DNA of 64,000 nt from Streptomyces mexicanus (GTDB lineage: Bacteria > Actinomycetota > Actinomycetes > Streptomycetales > Streptomycetaceae), in the NCBI RefSeq assembly GCF_902506575.1, contig NZ_LR732544.1, positions 6,085,196-6,149,195 of the forward strand, in the 5' to 3' direction. The translations under genes were made by a program, and so were the position numbers. Within the stretch, counting starts at the first letter, position 1, and the number at the start of each line of letters is the position of its first letter. The notes below the pieces were generated by a model. It was not told where the DNA came from. It searched no databases and worked only from the letters and a program-made list of their open reading frames with translations. Below are positions 8,544-16,430 of the stretch, one piece after another.

Positions 8544-8854
8544 GGGCCGGACCGGGTCAGGGCGCGCACGGTCACCGGCAGCCCGTCGAACGCGGTGCGG
8601 GCCTGCCGGCGTACGGCGGCGTCGGCGTCCGCGCGGGCGGCGGGCGGGACGTCGGCCTTGACGACCAGGGTCGTGCCGGCCGCGTTGCGCTCGTCGCGCA
8701 GCCAGTGGCGCAGCGCCGCGTCGCCGATCGCCGACGAGTACGCGGTGAGCGTCGCCAGGACGGCCGTGGTCAGCAGGACCGTGAGCAGCGCGGCGGCCAG
8801 GAGCAGCCGGTGCGCGCGGGCACGCAGCAGCACCAATCCCGTGAACCCCGCCAC
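8530..8854 (-). pseudogene. N-terminal fragment of an FtsX-like ABC transporter permease
   Basis: On the minus strand the translation begins with a basic segment and one strong membrane span ('LLLAAALLTVLLTTAVLATL'). It continues through an extracytoplasmic start ('TLVVKADVPPAARADAD') to 'LTRSGPYALP', a phrase typical of the large Streptomyces FtsX-family permeases of 800 aa or more. Homology stops near 8530 where soxD begins. Only about 108 residues remain, so this is a remnant. The frame runs on to a stop at 8498 within soxD, but that part is not permease-like. Confidence 0.7.
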
Positions 8855-9067
8855 CCGGCTCCCCCCGGAAGTTGTCCAGACCTCCCCGCGATGCTGTCAG
8901 AGCGGACGGAGCGGGGTAAGCGGGCGGAGACCGAGCTTGATCGGATCGTGACCGGAATCCGGCGCGGACCGACCGGAATGCGGGACTCCTCTGAGCAGGG
9001 ACACCAGGATGTGCGGCAGGGGCATGTGCCCCGGCTCAGTGGCGTGGGTCCGGCTGGCGCGCGCGTG

Positions 9068-9173
9068 TTCCGGCTCGGTCATGTGACCGCTCGGCCGCGC
9101 ATTCCGGATCGGTCGTGTGATCCGGCTCGGCCGCGTGTTCCGGATCGGTCGTGTGATCCGGCTCGGCCGCACG
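9068..9173. repeat. 36-bp tandem repeat array, three copies
   Basis: Two adjacent 36-bp units (9102-9137 and 9138-9173), each starting TTCCGGATCGGTCGTGTGAT, are nearly identical. A more diverged 34-bp unit precedes them at 9068-9101. There are no unique spacers. The array lies just past the globin stop, in a 326-base stretch (8855-9180) where I see no gene. Confidence 0.85.
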
Positions 9174-9180
9174 TTCCCGC

Positions 9181-9594
9181 TCAGTCAGGTGTGTTGACCA
9201 TCGAGGCGGCGGCGTACGTCAGGTAGTTCCACAGCGTCCGCTCGTGCTCCTCGGACAGGCCCAGCTCGTCGACGGCGGCCCGCATGTGCCGGAGCCACGC
9301 GTCGTGCGCGGCCCGGTCGACCCGGAAGGGCGCGTGGCGCATCCGCAGCCGGGGGTGGCCGCGCCGCTCGCTGTAGGTGGTCGGGCCGCCCCAGTACTGC
9401 ATCAGGAACAGCCGTAGCCGCTCCTCCGCCGGGCCGAGGTCCTCCTCGGGGTACATCGCCCGCAGCTCGGGGTCGTCCGCGACCCCCTCGTAGAAACGGT
9501 GGACGAGCCGGCGGAAGGTCTCCTCCCCGCCGACCTGCTCGTAGAAGGTCTGCTCCTGAAGCGTGCCGCGCCGAATCTCATTCACGTGCTCCAT
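9181..9594 (-). CDS. glbO: Group II truncated haemoglobin (GlbO type)
   Basis: 137 aa from the ATG at 9594; a GTG at 9606 is an alternative, and the mature core begins around 'EQTFYEQVGG'. The sequence aligns closely to mycobacterial trHbO, with Tyr35 at B10, Tyr48 at CD1, proximal His87 in 'RMRHAPF' and Trp100 at G8 in 'HDAWL'. These are the haem-pocket residues of group II truncated globins, which bind O2 and react with NO or peroxides. It is monocistronic as far as can be seen. The opposite-strand methyltransferase starts 138 bp away, so the two share a divergent promoter region. Confidence 0.95.
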   Translation of the reverse strand: MEHVNEIRRGTLQEQTFYEQVGGEETFRRLVHRFYEGVADDPELRAMYPEEDLGPAEERLRLFLMQYWGGPTTYSERRGHPRLRMRHAPFRVDRAAHDAWLRHMRAAVDELGLSEEHERTLWNYLTYAAASMVNTPD

Positions 9595-9731
9595 GGTCTC
9601 AGACACCCGGACGGAGGACTCCCGACTTAGGACCACCCCCGGCCGTCCCGTCCCGCGCCGCCGTGCACGGCGCGGGACGGCAGGGGCGCCCGGTGCTCGC
9701 CTCGGGCCGCCTCGCGCAGCACAGTGGAGCC

Positions 9732-10871
9732 ATGGGCGCGCAGGCTGTCGGTGACACAGGCGACACGAGCGGTACGAGCGACATCCGTGACGGCATCCGT
9801 GACGGCATCCGTGACGGCATGCGTGACGGCATCCGTGACGGCATGCGTGAGGAGAGCGGAACGGCCGCGCGGGGCACGGCGGGCGACCCGGGCGGTGCGG
9901 ACGCCGAGAAGTTCGCCGCACTCGCCGCGCGGGCGCGGGCGGCGCTCGTGCGGACGATCGACGCGAGCGGCGCCTGGGAACGCGACCCGGTGTGGCGGGA
10001 GGCGTTCGCGGCGGTGCCGCGCCACCTGTTCGTGCCGTACTACTACGTCGCCGTGGCGGGCGGCTACGAACGCCGCTGGGGCGAGAGCCCCGACCCCGGG
10101 GCGCGCGAACGCTGGCTGCGCGGCGCGTACGCCGACGTCCCGCTGGCCACGCGGCTGCGCGACGGCGAACTGATCTCCTCCAGCAGCCAGCCCTCGCTGA
10201 TGGCGAAGATGCTCGCCGCGCTGGAGATCGAGGACGGCCACCGGGTGCTGGAGATCGGCGCGGGCACCGGTTACAACGCCGCCCTGCTCGCCCACCGCCT
10301 CGGCGACGACGACCTGGTCACCACCGTCGATCTGGACCCGGAGATCACCGAGTCGGCGCGCCGGCACCTGGCCGCCGCCGGACACCACCCGGCGGTGGTG
10401 ACGGGCGACGGCGCGCGCGGGGTCCCCGAACGCGCCCCCTACGACCGGATCATCGCCACCTGCGCGCTGCCCTCGATCCCGCGCGCCTGGCTCGCCCAGT
10501 GCGCCCCGGGCGGCCGGATCCTCACGCCCATCGCCACCGGCCTGGTGGTGCTCACCGTGGAGGACGCCGCACACGCCGAGGGGCGCTTCCTGGACACCCC
10601 CGCCTACTTCGTGCCGTTGCGCGGCGGGGGCCGGCCCGCCCCGCCGGCGCCACGGCTGGCGGGTGTGCCGGCCCATGCCCGCGAGGACGAGCTGTTCCGC
10701 TTCCTGCCGGCCGTCAGCGGCGGCCGGCTCGACGGGCGGGCGGCCTACGAGCTGTGGTGGCGCGAGGGCCGCCCGCCGCGCGAGCGCTACGGCATCACCG
10801 TGCGCGGCGCGCAGGCCTGGGCGTGGCTGGACAGCCCGCAGGGGCCGCACACCTGGCCCCCGCCGGACTGA
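9732..10871 (+). CDS. PCMT-type (protein-L-isoaspartate O-methyltransferase-like) SAM methyltransferase
   Basis: 379 aa. The start ATG 'MGAQAVGD' at 9732 follows GTGGAG; an earlier in-frame start at 9663 has no better support. Residues 18-40 are a low-complexity (I/M)RDG repeat. The Rossmann methyltransferase core has SAM motif I 'VLEIGAGTGYNAALL' and the preceding 'SSSSQPSLMAKML', typical of the PCMT/Pcm fold, then 'YDRIIATCALPSIP'. Many Streptomyces paralogues of this type are annotated methyltransferase domain-containing proteins and act on protein or peptide substrates. The substrate here is unknown. It is transcribed toward the FHA gene. Confidence 0.85.
   Translation: MGAQAVGDTGDTSGTSDIRDGIRDGIRDGMRDGIRDGMREESGTAARGTAGDPGGADAEKFAALAARARAALVRTIDASGAWERDPVWREAFAAVPRHLFVPYYYVAVAGGYERRWGESPDPGARERWLRGAYADVPLATRLRDGELISSSSQPSLMAKMLAALEIEDGHRVLEIGAGTGYNAALLAHRLGDDDLVTTVDLDPEITESARRHLAAAGHHPAVVTGDGARGVPERAPYDRIIATCALPSIPRAWLAQCAPGGRILTPIATGLVVLTVEDAAHAEGRFLDTPAYFVPLRGGGRPAPPAPRLAGVPAHAREDELFRFLPAVSGGRLDGRAAYELWWREGRPPRERYGITVRGAQAWAWLDSPQGPHTWPPPD
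9782..9848 (+). repeat. In-frame 12-bp minisatellite in the methyltransferase N-terminus
   Basis: Five to six copies of a 12-bp unit (ATCCGTGACGGC, with GCGT variants) encode IRDG/MRDG tetrapeptides. As the unit is a multiple of three, copy-number changes would not shift the frame. Confidence 0.9.
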
Positions 10872-10903
10872 CCCGCCGGGACCGGCGCGGGACCGGACCG
10901 CGT

Positions 10904-10928
10904 GGCGCGCCCGAGGCCCGAGCGCGCC
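10904..10928. terminator. Hairpin between convergent methyltransferase and FHA genes
   Basis: GGCGCGC (10904-10910) pairs perfectly with GCGCGCC (10922-10928) across an 11-nt loop in the 66-bp convergent intergenic space, so it could serve both genes. Confidence 0.5.
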
Positions 10929-10937
10929 GGACGGTGC

Positions 10938-12419
10938 TCAGCCCCGCCGGATGGTGATGGTCGTCCACGCGCCGACGTGCACCCGGTCGCCGTCCTGCAG
11001 CGGCACCGGCACGAACGGCTGGATCGGCTCGTCCGAGCCGTTGACCGTCGTGCCGTTGGTCGAGTTCTGGTCGACCACCGCCCAGCTGCCGTCCGGCTGC
11101 TGGACCAGCACGGCGTGCTGGTGCGAGACGCCCGGGTCCTCCGGCGGCACCGACAGGTCGATGTCGGGGGTGTCGCCGGTGGAGTGCCGGCGGCGGCCGA
11201 TGGTGACCTGGTTGCCGGTGAGCGTGCGCTGCTGCTCCGGCGAGTACGCGGGCAGGTTCAGGCCCGCGGCCTCCGGCCCCGAGCGCTGCATCATCGCCAT
11301 GAAGTACTCGCGGTCCGGGCCGATCGTCGCCGTCCAGGTCGCCGGCTGCTGGGGCTGCTGGGGCTGGTGCGGCTGCTGCGGCTGCTGGGTCTGCTGCGGG
11401 AACGGTGGACCGGGCGGGGCCTGGGTGGCGCCGGGCTGCGGGTAGCCGTAGCCACCGCCGGCACCCGGACCACCGGAACCGCCCGGGCCACCGGGACCGC
11501 CGGGGCCGGACGGGCCCGTGGAGGACGGCGGGGAGAGCACCCAGTCGTCACCGCCGAAGGACGGGCCGCCGGGCTGCGGCCGGCTCCGCTCCTGCGGGAA
11601 CGGCGGCGCGGGCGGCGCACCGGCCGGCTGGAAGGACTGCGGAGCGCCCCCCGGACCGCCGGGACCACCCTGACCGCCCGGCGCGCCGGGACCACCCGGG
11701 CCAGCGGGTCCGGGCGGCGGCGGCACGGGCCGCGACGGGTCCGGGCCGAACCCACCGGGTCCACCACCGGGACTGCCCGGCCCACCGGGACCGCTACCGA
11801 AGCCCGCAGGGCCTCCAGGGCCGCCGGGCGCGCCCGTGCGGCCGGAGGGCTCGGCGCCGAAGGGCGGGCCCGGGGGGATCGGCTCGGCGGGCCGGTTCAC
11901 CTGGGACGGACGCGAACCCTGGTAGTCGAAGGAGTCACCGCCGAAGGACGGCCCCGAGGGCGGGCCGGGCGGCTGCGGGAAGCGCGGACCCGGACCACCA
12001 GGCCCGTTCGGTCCGCCGGGACCACCAGGTCCGTTCGGTCCGCCGTGACCACCCGGGCCGGGCGCCGGCGGGCGCGGTGCGGCCGGGGTGTACGAGGTGG
12101 CCGTGTTCGTGAGGAAGTTCCACCGGCACTCCTCGCAGAACGGCGCACCGCCCTCGCGGGGCGTGCGGCACTGCGGGCACAGCTGCGGCTCGGCGCCGGG
12201 GCCGCCCGGACCGCCGCCGAAGCCCCCGCGGCCGGGGCCACCGGGACCACCGGGTCCGTTCGGTCCGCCGGGGCCACCCGGTCCCGGGGCCGGCGGGAAG
12301 CCGTAGCCGCCCACCGGGGGCGGCGGGGGAGGTGGCGGCACGGCACCGGCCATGCGGTGACCGCAGACCTCGCACCAGTCGTCGGAACCCGACTGGTGTC
12401 CGTTCGGGCAGGTCGGCAT
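10938..12419 (-). CDS. FHA-domain protein with N-terminal zinc ribbons and Pro/Gly-rich linker
   Basis: 493 aa. The N-terminus has a zinc-ribbon knuckle pair ('CPNGH' and 'CEVCGH') within residues 1-23. A second pair ('CPQCRTP' and 'CEECRWNF') follows after a Gly/Pro linker. A very long Pro/Gly-rich region (about residues 150-390) leads to a C-terminal FHA domain: 'TIGRRRHSTGDTPDIDLS', 'GVSHQHAVL', 'NSTNGTTVNG', 'LQDGDRVHVG'. The FHA domain should bind phosphothreonine, and 'HSTGDTPDIDL' follows the Gly-Arg loop residues. The downstream position after the VWA and PP2C genes marks a conserved actinobacterial phospho-signalling cluster. The ATG is preceded by GGAGAGGGGGAA. Confidence 0.92.
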   Translation of the reverse strand: MPTCPNGHQSGSDDWCEVCGHRMAGAVPPPPPPPPVGGYGFPPAPGPGGPGGPNGPGGPGGPGRGGFGGGPGGPGAEPQLCPQCRTPREGGAPFCEECRWNFLTNTATSYTPAAPRPPAPGPGGHGGPNGPGGPGGPNGPGGPGPRFPQPPGPPSGPSFGGDSFDYQGSRPSQVNRPAEPIPPGPPFGAEPSGRTGAPGGPGGPAGFGSGPGGPGSPGGGPGGFGPDPSRPVPPPPGPAGPGGPGAPGGQGGPGGPGGAPQSFQPAGAPPAPPFPQERSRPQPGGPSFGGDDWVLSPPSSTGPSGPGGPGGPGGSGGPGAGGGYGYPQPGATQAPPGPPFPQQTQQPQQPHQPQQPQQPATWTATIGPDREYFMAMMQRSGPEAAGLNLPAYSPEQQRTLTGNQVTIGRRRHSTGDTPDIDLSVPPEDPGVSHQHAVLVQQPDGSWAVVDQNSTNGTTVNGSDEPIQPFVPVPLQDGDRVHVGAWTTITIRRG

Positions 12420-12523
12420 GTCGGCGCTTCCCCCTCTCCTTTCCGGCCCGTTCGACCGGATTTCTCCAACCCCGAGGGGCCAGGCTCGCTGTCTTCGCTG
12501 TCGTCTTGTGTTGTCTTGCGGCA

Positions 12524-13873
12524 CTACTTCTTTACACGAACCGTCTTGGTGGACCGTGTCTCGAGAGTCATCTCGTCGGCCTCCGCGACCTTCGCCTTCA
12601 GTCGCACAGTACCTGTCGCGGCGTCGACCACGTCCACCACCTTCGCAAGCAGTTTCGCAGTATCCGCGTTTCCGGAGGCGCCGGCGAGCTGAACCGCCCG
12701 GCCCAGTTTGGCCGTTGCTCCATCGATATCGCCCGCTTTGCGAAGATCGAGCCCCTGTTGGATGACCCGGGCCAGTTCGGCCTGGCCGGTGTAGTGGGCG
12801 ACCTGCGGGTTGATGGCGGTGGAGGCGGCCATGTCGTCGGTCCACACGGCCCGTACGAGGCCCTGGGCGCCCAGGTTCTGTACGGCCCCTCCGGTTCGGG
12901 GCACCACCAGCGAGACCCGGGCGGCGAGCATCTCCTGCCCGACGTGCGCCACGGGGACCCGCACGCACAGGTGGTAGTCGCGGGACTCGTCGCCCCACGA
13001 GCCGGTCGGGTAGTCCCCGGCGCGCGGCCCGGCCTCGATGCGGCGGTCGGTCAAGTCCTCGACGGTGGGAGCGACTTGCTTGAGGAACGTGAGGGTCGTG
13101 CCGACAGGTGTCCACACCCGCAGGGCGACGTCCGCGACCCCCTTGCCCATCGCCGTCTCCATCATCCGCGTGAAGTCGGCGGCCAAGCCCGCCGGGTCGG
13201 CGACGATGTCGGCGGTGCCGAGCAACGCGGAGGCGATCCCTGTGACTTCTTTCACGTCCCAGTCGGTGCCCACGCCGCGGGCGTCACAGGTGAACCGGCC
13301 GGCGCACGCCTGAAGGGTCGCCCGCAGGTCCTCGGGCGACTCGTGCTCGTTGCGGCCGTCGGTGAGCAGGATGCCGTGCCGGATGGCGACGTCCGCCGAG
13401 GACAGCAGCCGGTCGGCCAGGCGCAGCCAGGTGCCGATGGCCGTGCCGCCGCCCGCGCCGAGCCTGCGCAGCGCCGCCTTGGCCTGGGCGCGGGTGGTGG
13501 CGTCGGCGACCGCGAGCCGGCCGCCGCCCGGGTAGATCTCGCCGGCCTGGTGCGTGCCGGCGACCACGGCGAAGTGCACGCCGTCGCGCAGGGTGTCCAC
13601 CGCGGCCGCGGTGGCGTCCCGGGCGCCCCGCATCTTGGTCGGCGGGTAGTCCATCGAACCGGAGCAGTCCACCATGATCACCACGGCCGCCGACGGGCCC
13701 TGGCCGGGCGCGGCGTACTGGTCCGGGGCCGTCACCGCGCCGCCGGCGGTGCCGCCGCCGGTCGCGGTGACCGTGACGATCGCGTTGATCTCCCGGCCGC
13801 CCTCGGGCAGGTACTCGTTCTGGTACACCTCGACCGAGAACCGCGGCACGCTGGACTTCGAGAAGTTGGCCAT
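12524..13873 (-). CDS. VWA (von Willebrand factor A) domain protein
   Basis: 449 aa cytoplasmic protein without a signal peptide. The VWA domain carries the metal-ion-dependent adhesion site 'VDCSGSMDYPP' (DxSxS), followed by 'GGGTAIGTWL' and 'ILLTDGRNEHESPEDL'. A beta-rich middle part and a C-terminal helical segment ('QQGLDLRKAGDIDGATAKL', TPR-like) follow. It lies 104 bp upstream of the FHA gene on the same strand and downstream of PP2C. In other actinobacteria such VWA proteins accompany Ser/Thr kinases of the PknG/TPR type and are probable phosphorylation targets or scaffolds (established context; exact role unknown). Confidence 0.92.
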   Translation of the reverse strand: MANFSKSSVPRFSVEVYQNEYLPEGGREINAIVTVTATGGGTAGGAVTAPDQYAAPGQGPSAAVVIMVDCSGSMDYPPTKMRGARDATAAAVDTLRDGVHFAVVAGTHQAGEIYPGGGRLAVADATTRAQAKAALRRLGAGGGTAIGTWLRLADRLLSSADVAIRHGILLTDGRNEHESPEDLRATLQACAGRFTCDARGVGTDWDVKEVTGIASALLGTADIVADPAGLAADFTRMMETAMGKGVADVALRVWTPVGTTLTFLKQVAPTVEDLTDRRIEAGPRAGDYPTGSWGDESRDYHLCVRVPVAHVGQEMLAARVSLVVPRTGGAVQNLGAQGLVRAVWTDDMAASTAINPQVAHYTGQAELARVIQQGLDLRKAGDIDGATAKLGRAVQLAGASGNADTAKLLAKVVDVVDAATGTVRLKAKVAEADEMTLETRSTKTVRVKK

Positions 13874-14019
13874 GCTGTCCCAGATCCCCCTTCGGGCCCG
13901 CGTGGGCGGGGCCGGCGACTGTGGACGGACCGGTCCCCTCCGGTCCGCCGGAGCTTCCCCGTGAGGAGGTCCCGCCCGGGCGCCGCATCCCGTCCCGTGC
14001 CGCGCCCCGGCGTGCGTCC

Positions 14020-14997
14020 TCAGGCGGATCCTGCCCCGTGCGGCACGGCGGGGAACGGCACGAGGGCCACTGTTACGTTGTCGTGGCCCCCGCCGTCCAG
14101 GGCGTGGCCGACCAGCACGCGGGCCGCGTGCAGCGGCCGTGCGGCGGCGTCCGGGGGGAGCACCTCGGCCATCTCCTCGGCCGTCTCGGCGTAGTTCCAC
14201 AGCCCGTCGGTGCACACCACGACCACGCCCGGCCGGTCCGGCTCGAACGAGGCCGTGTGCGGCTCCAGTTCGTAGGCGTCCGCGCCGAGCCAGCCGGTGA
14301 TGGCGTGGGCGCGTTCGTCGGCGTAGGCCTGTGCCTCGCTCATCAGGCCCGCGGCGACCATCTGCGCCGCCCAGGAGTCGTCCTCGGTCAGCCGGGCCGG
14401 GGGCGCGGAGCGGTCGGCGGGCACCCAGTAGGCGCGGCTGTCGCCGACCCAGCCGACGACCAGCAGACCGGGGGTGACCACCGCGCCGACCAGGGTGCAG
14501 GCCGGGGCGTTGTGGTGCGGGGCGTGCTCGCGGGCCGAGGCCGGCTCCTCGGCCAGCGCGTCCACCGCCTGCGCGGCGGCGACGATCGCCTCGTGCATGG
14601 CCTGCTGCGGGTGCGTGCCCCGGGGCAGGGCGGCGAGCAGGAGCTCGGTGGCCGTGCGGGAGGCGGCGAGGGAGGCCTCGTCGGGGCGGGTCGCCGAGGA
14701 GACGCCGTCGCAGACGATCGCCACGGCCGCCGGCGAGCCGTCGGGCAGCGTGGCGCGGCCGACGGCGAAGGCGTCCTCGTTGCGGTGGTGGCGCAGGCCC
14801 CGGTCGCTGACCGCGGCGAGCGGGCCCGACTCCTGCTCCATGTGGTCGCGTTCCCGCGGCTGGGCGTGCCCGCAGTGCTCGCAGTAGCCGTCGCCGTCCA
14901 CCCGGCCGGCGCGGCAGGCCACGCACACGGCCTGGGGCTGGTCCGGGGTGGCGGCCGCGGTGCGCGGGTCGGGGGGTTCGGGGTCATGCTTCCTCAC
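14020..14997 (-). CDS. PP2C-family Ser/Thr protein phosphatase with N-terminal zinc ribbon
   Basis: 325 aa from a GTG start at 14997, chosen because it includes the N-terminal zinc ribbon 'CVACRAG...CEHCGH' found in cluster homologues. Catalytic PP2C motifs are all present: 'SDRGLRHHRNEDAF' (motif 1), 'IVCDGVSS' (motif 2), 'VGWVGDSRAY', 'VCTDGLWNY' and 'HDNVTVALV', giving the metal-binding aspartates. It should dephosphorylate Ser/Thr, probably antagonising a kinase that reads through the FHA protein. The kinase normally expected just upstream is replaced by an MFS gene whose last 14 nt overlap this start. Confidence 0.92.
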   Translation of the reverse strand: MRKHDPEPPDPRTAAATPDQPQAVCVACRAGRVDGDGYCEHCGHAQPRERDHMEQESGPLAAVSDRGLRHHRNEDAFAVGRATLPDGSPAAVAIVCDGVSSATRPDEASLAASRTATELLLAALPRGTHPQQAMHEAIVAAAQAVDALAEEPASAREHAPHHNAPACTLVGAVVTPGLLVVGWVGDSRAYWVPADRSAPPARLTEDDSWAAQMVAAGLMSEAQAYADERAHAITGWLGADAYELEPHTASFEPDRPGVVVVCTDGLWNYAETAEEMAEVLPPDAAARPLHAARVLVGHALDGGGHDNVTVALVPFPAVPHGAGSA

Positions 14998-16261
14998 GGG
15001 ACCGGCGCAGTGCCGGGCGCAGACCGGGCAGCAGCAGAAGTGCGGCCGCGACGAAGACCAGGCCGATGACCGGCAGGGCGCCGAGGCCGAAGCTGCTGAC
15101 AGTGAGGCCGCCGGCGGAGGCGCCCAGAGCGATACCGAGCTGGCTGACCAGCACGGAGATGCTGGTCACCGTCTCCGGAGCGCGGTGACCGGTGACGAGG
15201 ACCGCCTGCTGGTAGAGCAGTACGGTGCCGGAGAAGCCCATGCCCCACACGACGAGCACGACGAAGACGACGGGCAGCGTGGGCGGAGCGACGAGGAGCA
15301 GCGCGAGGGCGACGAGGATGAGCACCGGAGCGGTGGTCATACCTGCCAGCAGGGACCGGGCGCCGAGGCGGCCGATGAGCATGACACCGACGATGCCGGC
15401 GCAGCCGAGTACGGCCAGCGACAGGCTCACCACGCCGGAGCCGACGCCCAGACGCTCCAGGTAGGGGGCGATGTAGGTGAGGACACCGAAGTGGCCGAGC
15501 ATGACCAGCGCCCATCCGACGATCACCCGCATTGCTCCGGGCAGCCGTGCCGCCTTGAGCAGGGGCATGTGCGGGCCCTCCTGGACGCGGATGTGCGGCA
15601 CGATCCGGATGAGGAGCAGAGCGGTGACCAGTGCGGCGGCGGCCATGACGGCGAACGCGATGCGCCAGCCCAGGGAGGTGCCCAGCAACGAGCTGAGGGG
15701 GGCGCCCGCGGCCAGTCCCAGGCTGTTGCCGGTGAACACGATGGTCATGGCCCGGGGAGCGTGCCGGGGCCCGGCAAACCGTTCCACGACCGCGGGCAGC
15801 AGCGCCCACACGAGGCCGTGGGCGGCTCCGCCGAGGAAGCGGCCGACCAGGGACACGGCGAGGTTCGGTGCGACCAGGACGACCAGGTTGCTGAGCACGA
15901 ACAGCAGCACCGTCAGCACCAGCGCGGTGCGCCGGGGCAGCTTCAGTGCCAGTCGGGTCAGCGGCAGGACGGTGACGACGACACCGACCGCGTAGGCGGT
16001 GGTGACGGCTCCGGCCATGGCGACGCTCACGTGGAGGTCGGGGGCTATCAGCGTCAGCAGCCCTGACGGCAGCAGCTCGGTGGTCAGGCTGAGGAAACCG
16101 GTGAAGGCGAAGACCAGCACGGCGAACAGCGGGAAACGGGTCTCGTTCCCGGTGGAAGCCGCTCGCTCCTCGCGGTGGCCGTCGCGTGCGGCCGGGGTGC
16201 CCGGCCGTGCGGTGTCCGTCGCTTCGGCGCCGGCCGTGGCCAGCGCGTCGGGGTGTGTCAT
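14984..16261 (-). CDS. MFS efflux transporter (12-TM, AraJ/CmlA-like)
   Basis: 425 aa, with a hydrophilic N-terminal 45 residues and then about 12 membrane segments. 'GRFLGGAAHGLVWALLPAVVERF' and 'NSLGLAAGAPLSSLLG' are typical of the drug/arabinose-polymer exporter subgroup. It is divergent from an MmyB-like regulator across 169 bp, a standard local regulator-pump pair. Its end overlaps the PP2C gene by 14 nt on the same strand, so read-through could couple PP2C-VWA-FHA expression to this promoter. The substrate is not predictable. Confidence 0.88.
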   Translation of the reverse strand: MTHPDALATAGAEATDTARPGTPAARDGHREERAASTGNETRFPLFAVLVFAFTGFLSLTTELLPSGLLTLIAPDLHVSVAMAGAVTTAYAVGVVVTVLPLTRLALKLPRRTALVLTVLLFVLSNLVVLVAPNLAVSLVGRFLGGAAHGLVWALLPAVVERFAGPRHAPRAMTIVFTGNSLGLAAGAPLSSLLGTSLGWRIAFAVMAAAALVTALLLIRIVPHIRVQEGPHMPLLKAARLPGAMRVIVGWALVMLGHFGVLTYIAPYLERLGVGSGVVSLSLAVLGCAGIVGVMLIGRLGARSLLAGMTTAPVLILVALALLLVAPPTLPVVFVVLVVWGMGFSGTVLLYQQAVLVTGHRAPETVTSISVLVSQLGIALGASAGGLTVSSFGLGALPVIGLVFVAAALLLLPGLRPALRRSREEA

Positions 16262-16363
16262 CAGAGGTTGTCTCCACAATCGTGTAGAGGCCCGTAGGGG
16301 GGGACGGGCCGACGAAGCCAGGCAACCACCGCGTCGAGGACGAGTGGGAGACCGCGTTGATGG

Positions 16364-16380
16364 GGGTACCGGCACAGGGG
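16364..16380. promoter_or_regulatory. Candidate MmyB-regulator operator (copy 1)
   Basis: GGGTACCGGCACAGGGG lies 51 nt before the regulator ATG in the MFS/regulator divergent region. It partly matches the AGGTAnTGnCAG motif found in front of the two paralogous regulators at 24337 and 37330. This is the weakest of the three copies. Confidence 0.3.
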
Positions 16381-16430
16381 CACCAGCAGGGACCCCCACC
16401 GCCCACCACCGCGCTCGTACCCTCGGAGGT

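Noticed and set aside
9068..9173. 36-bp repeats as a CRISPR array
   Set aside because: Repeats are contiguous with no unique spacers, and no cas genes are in the window.
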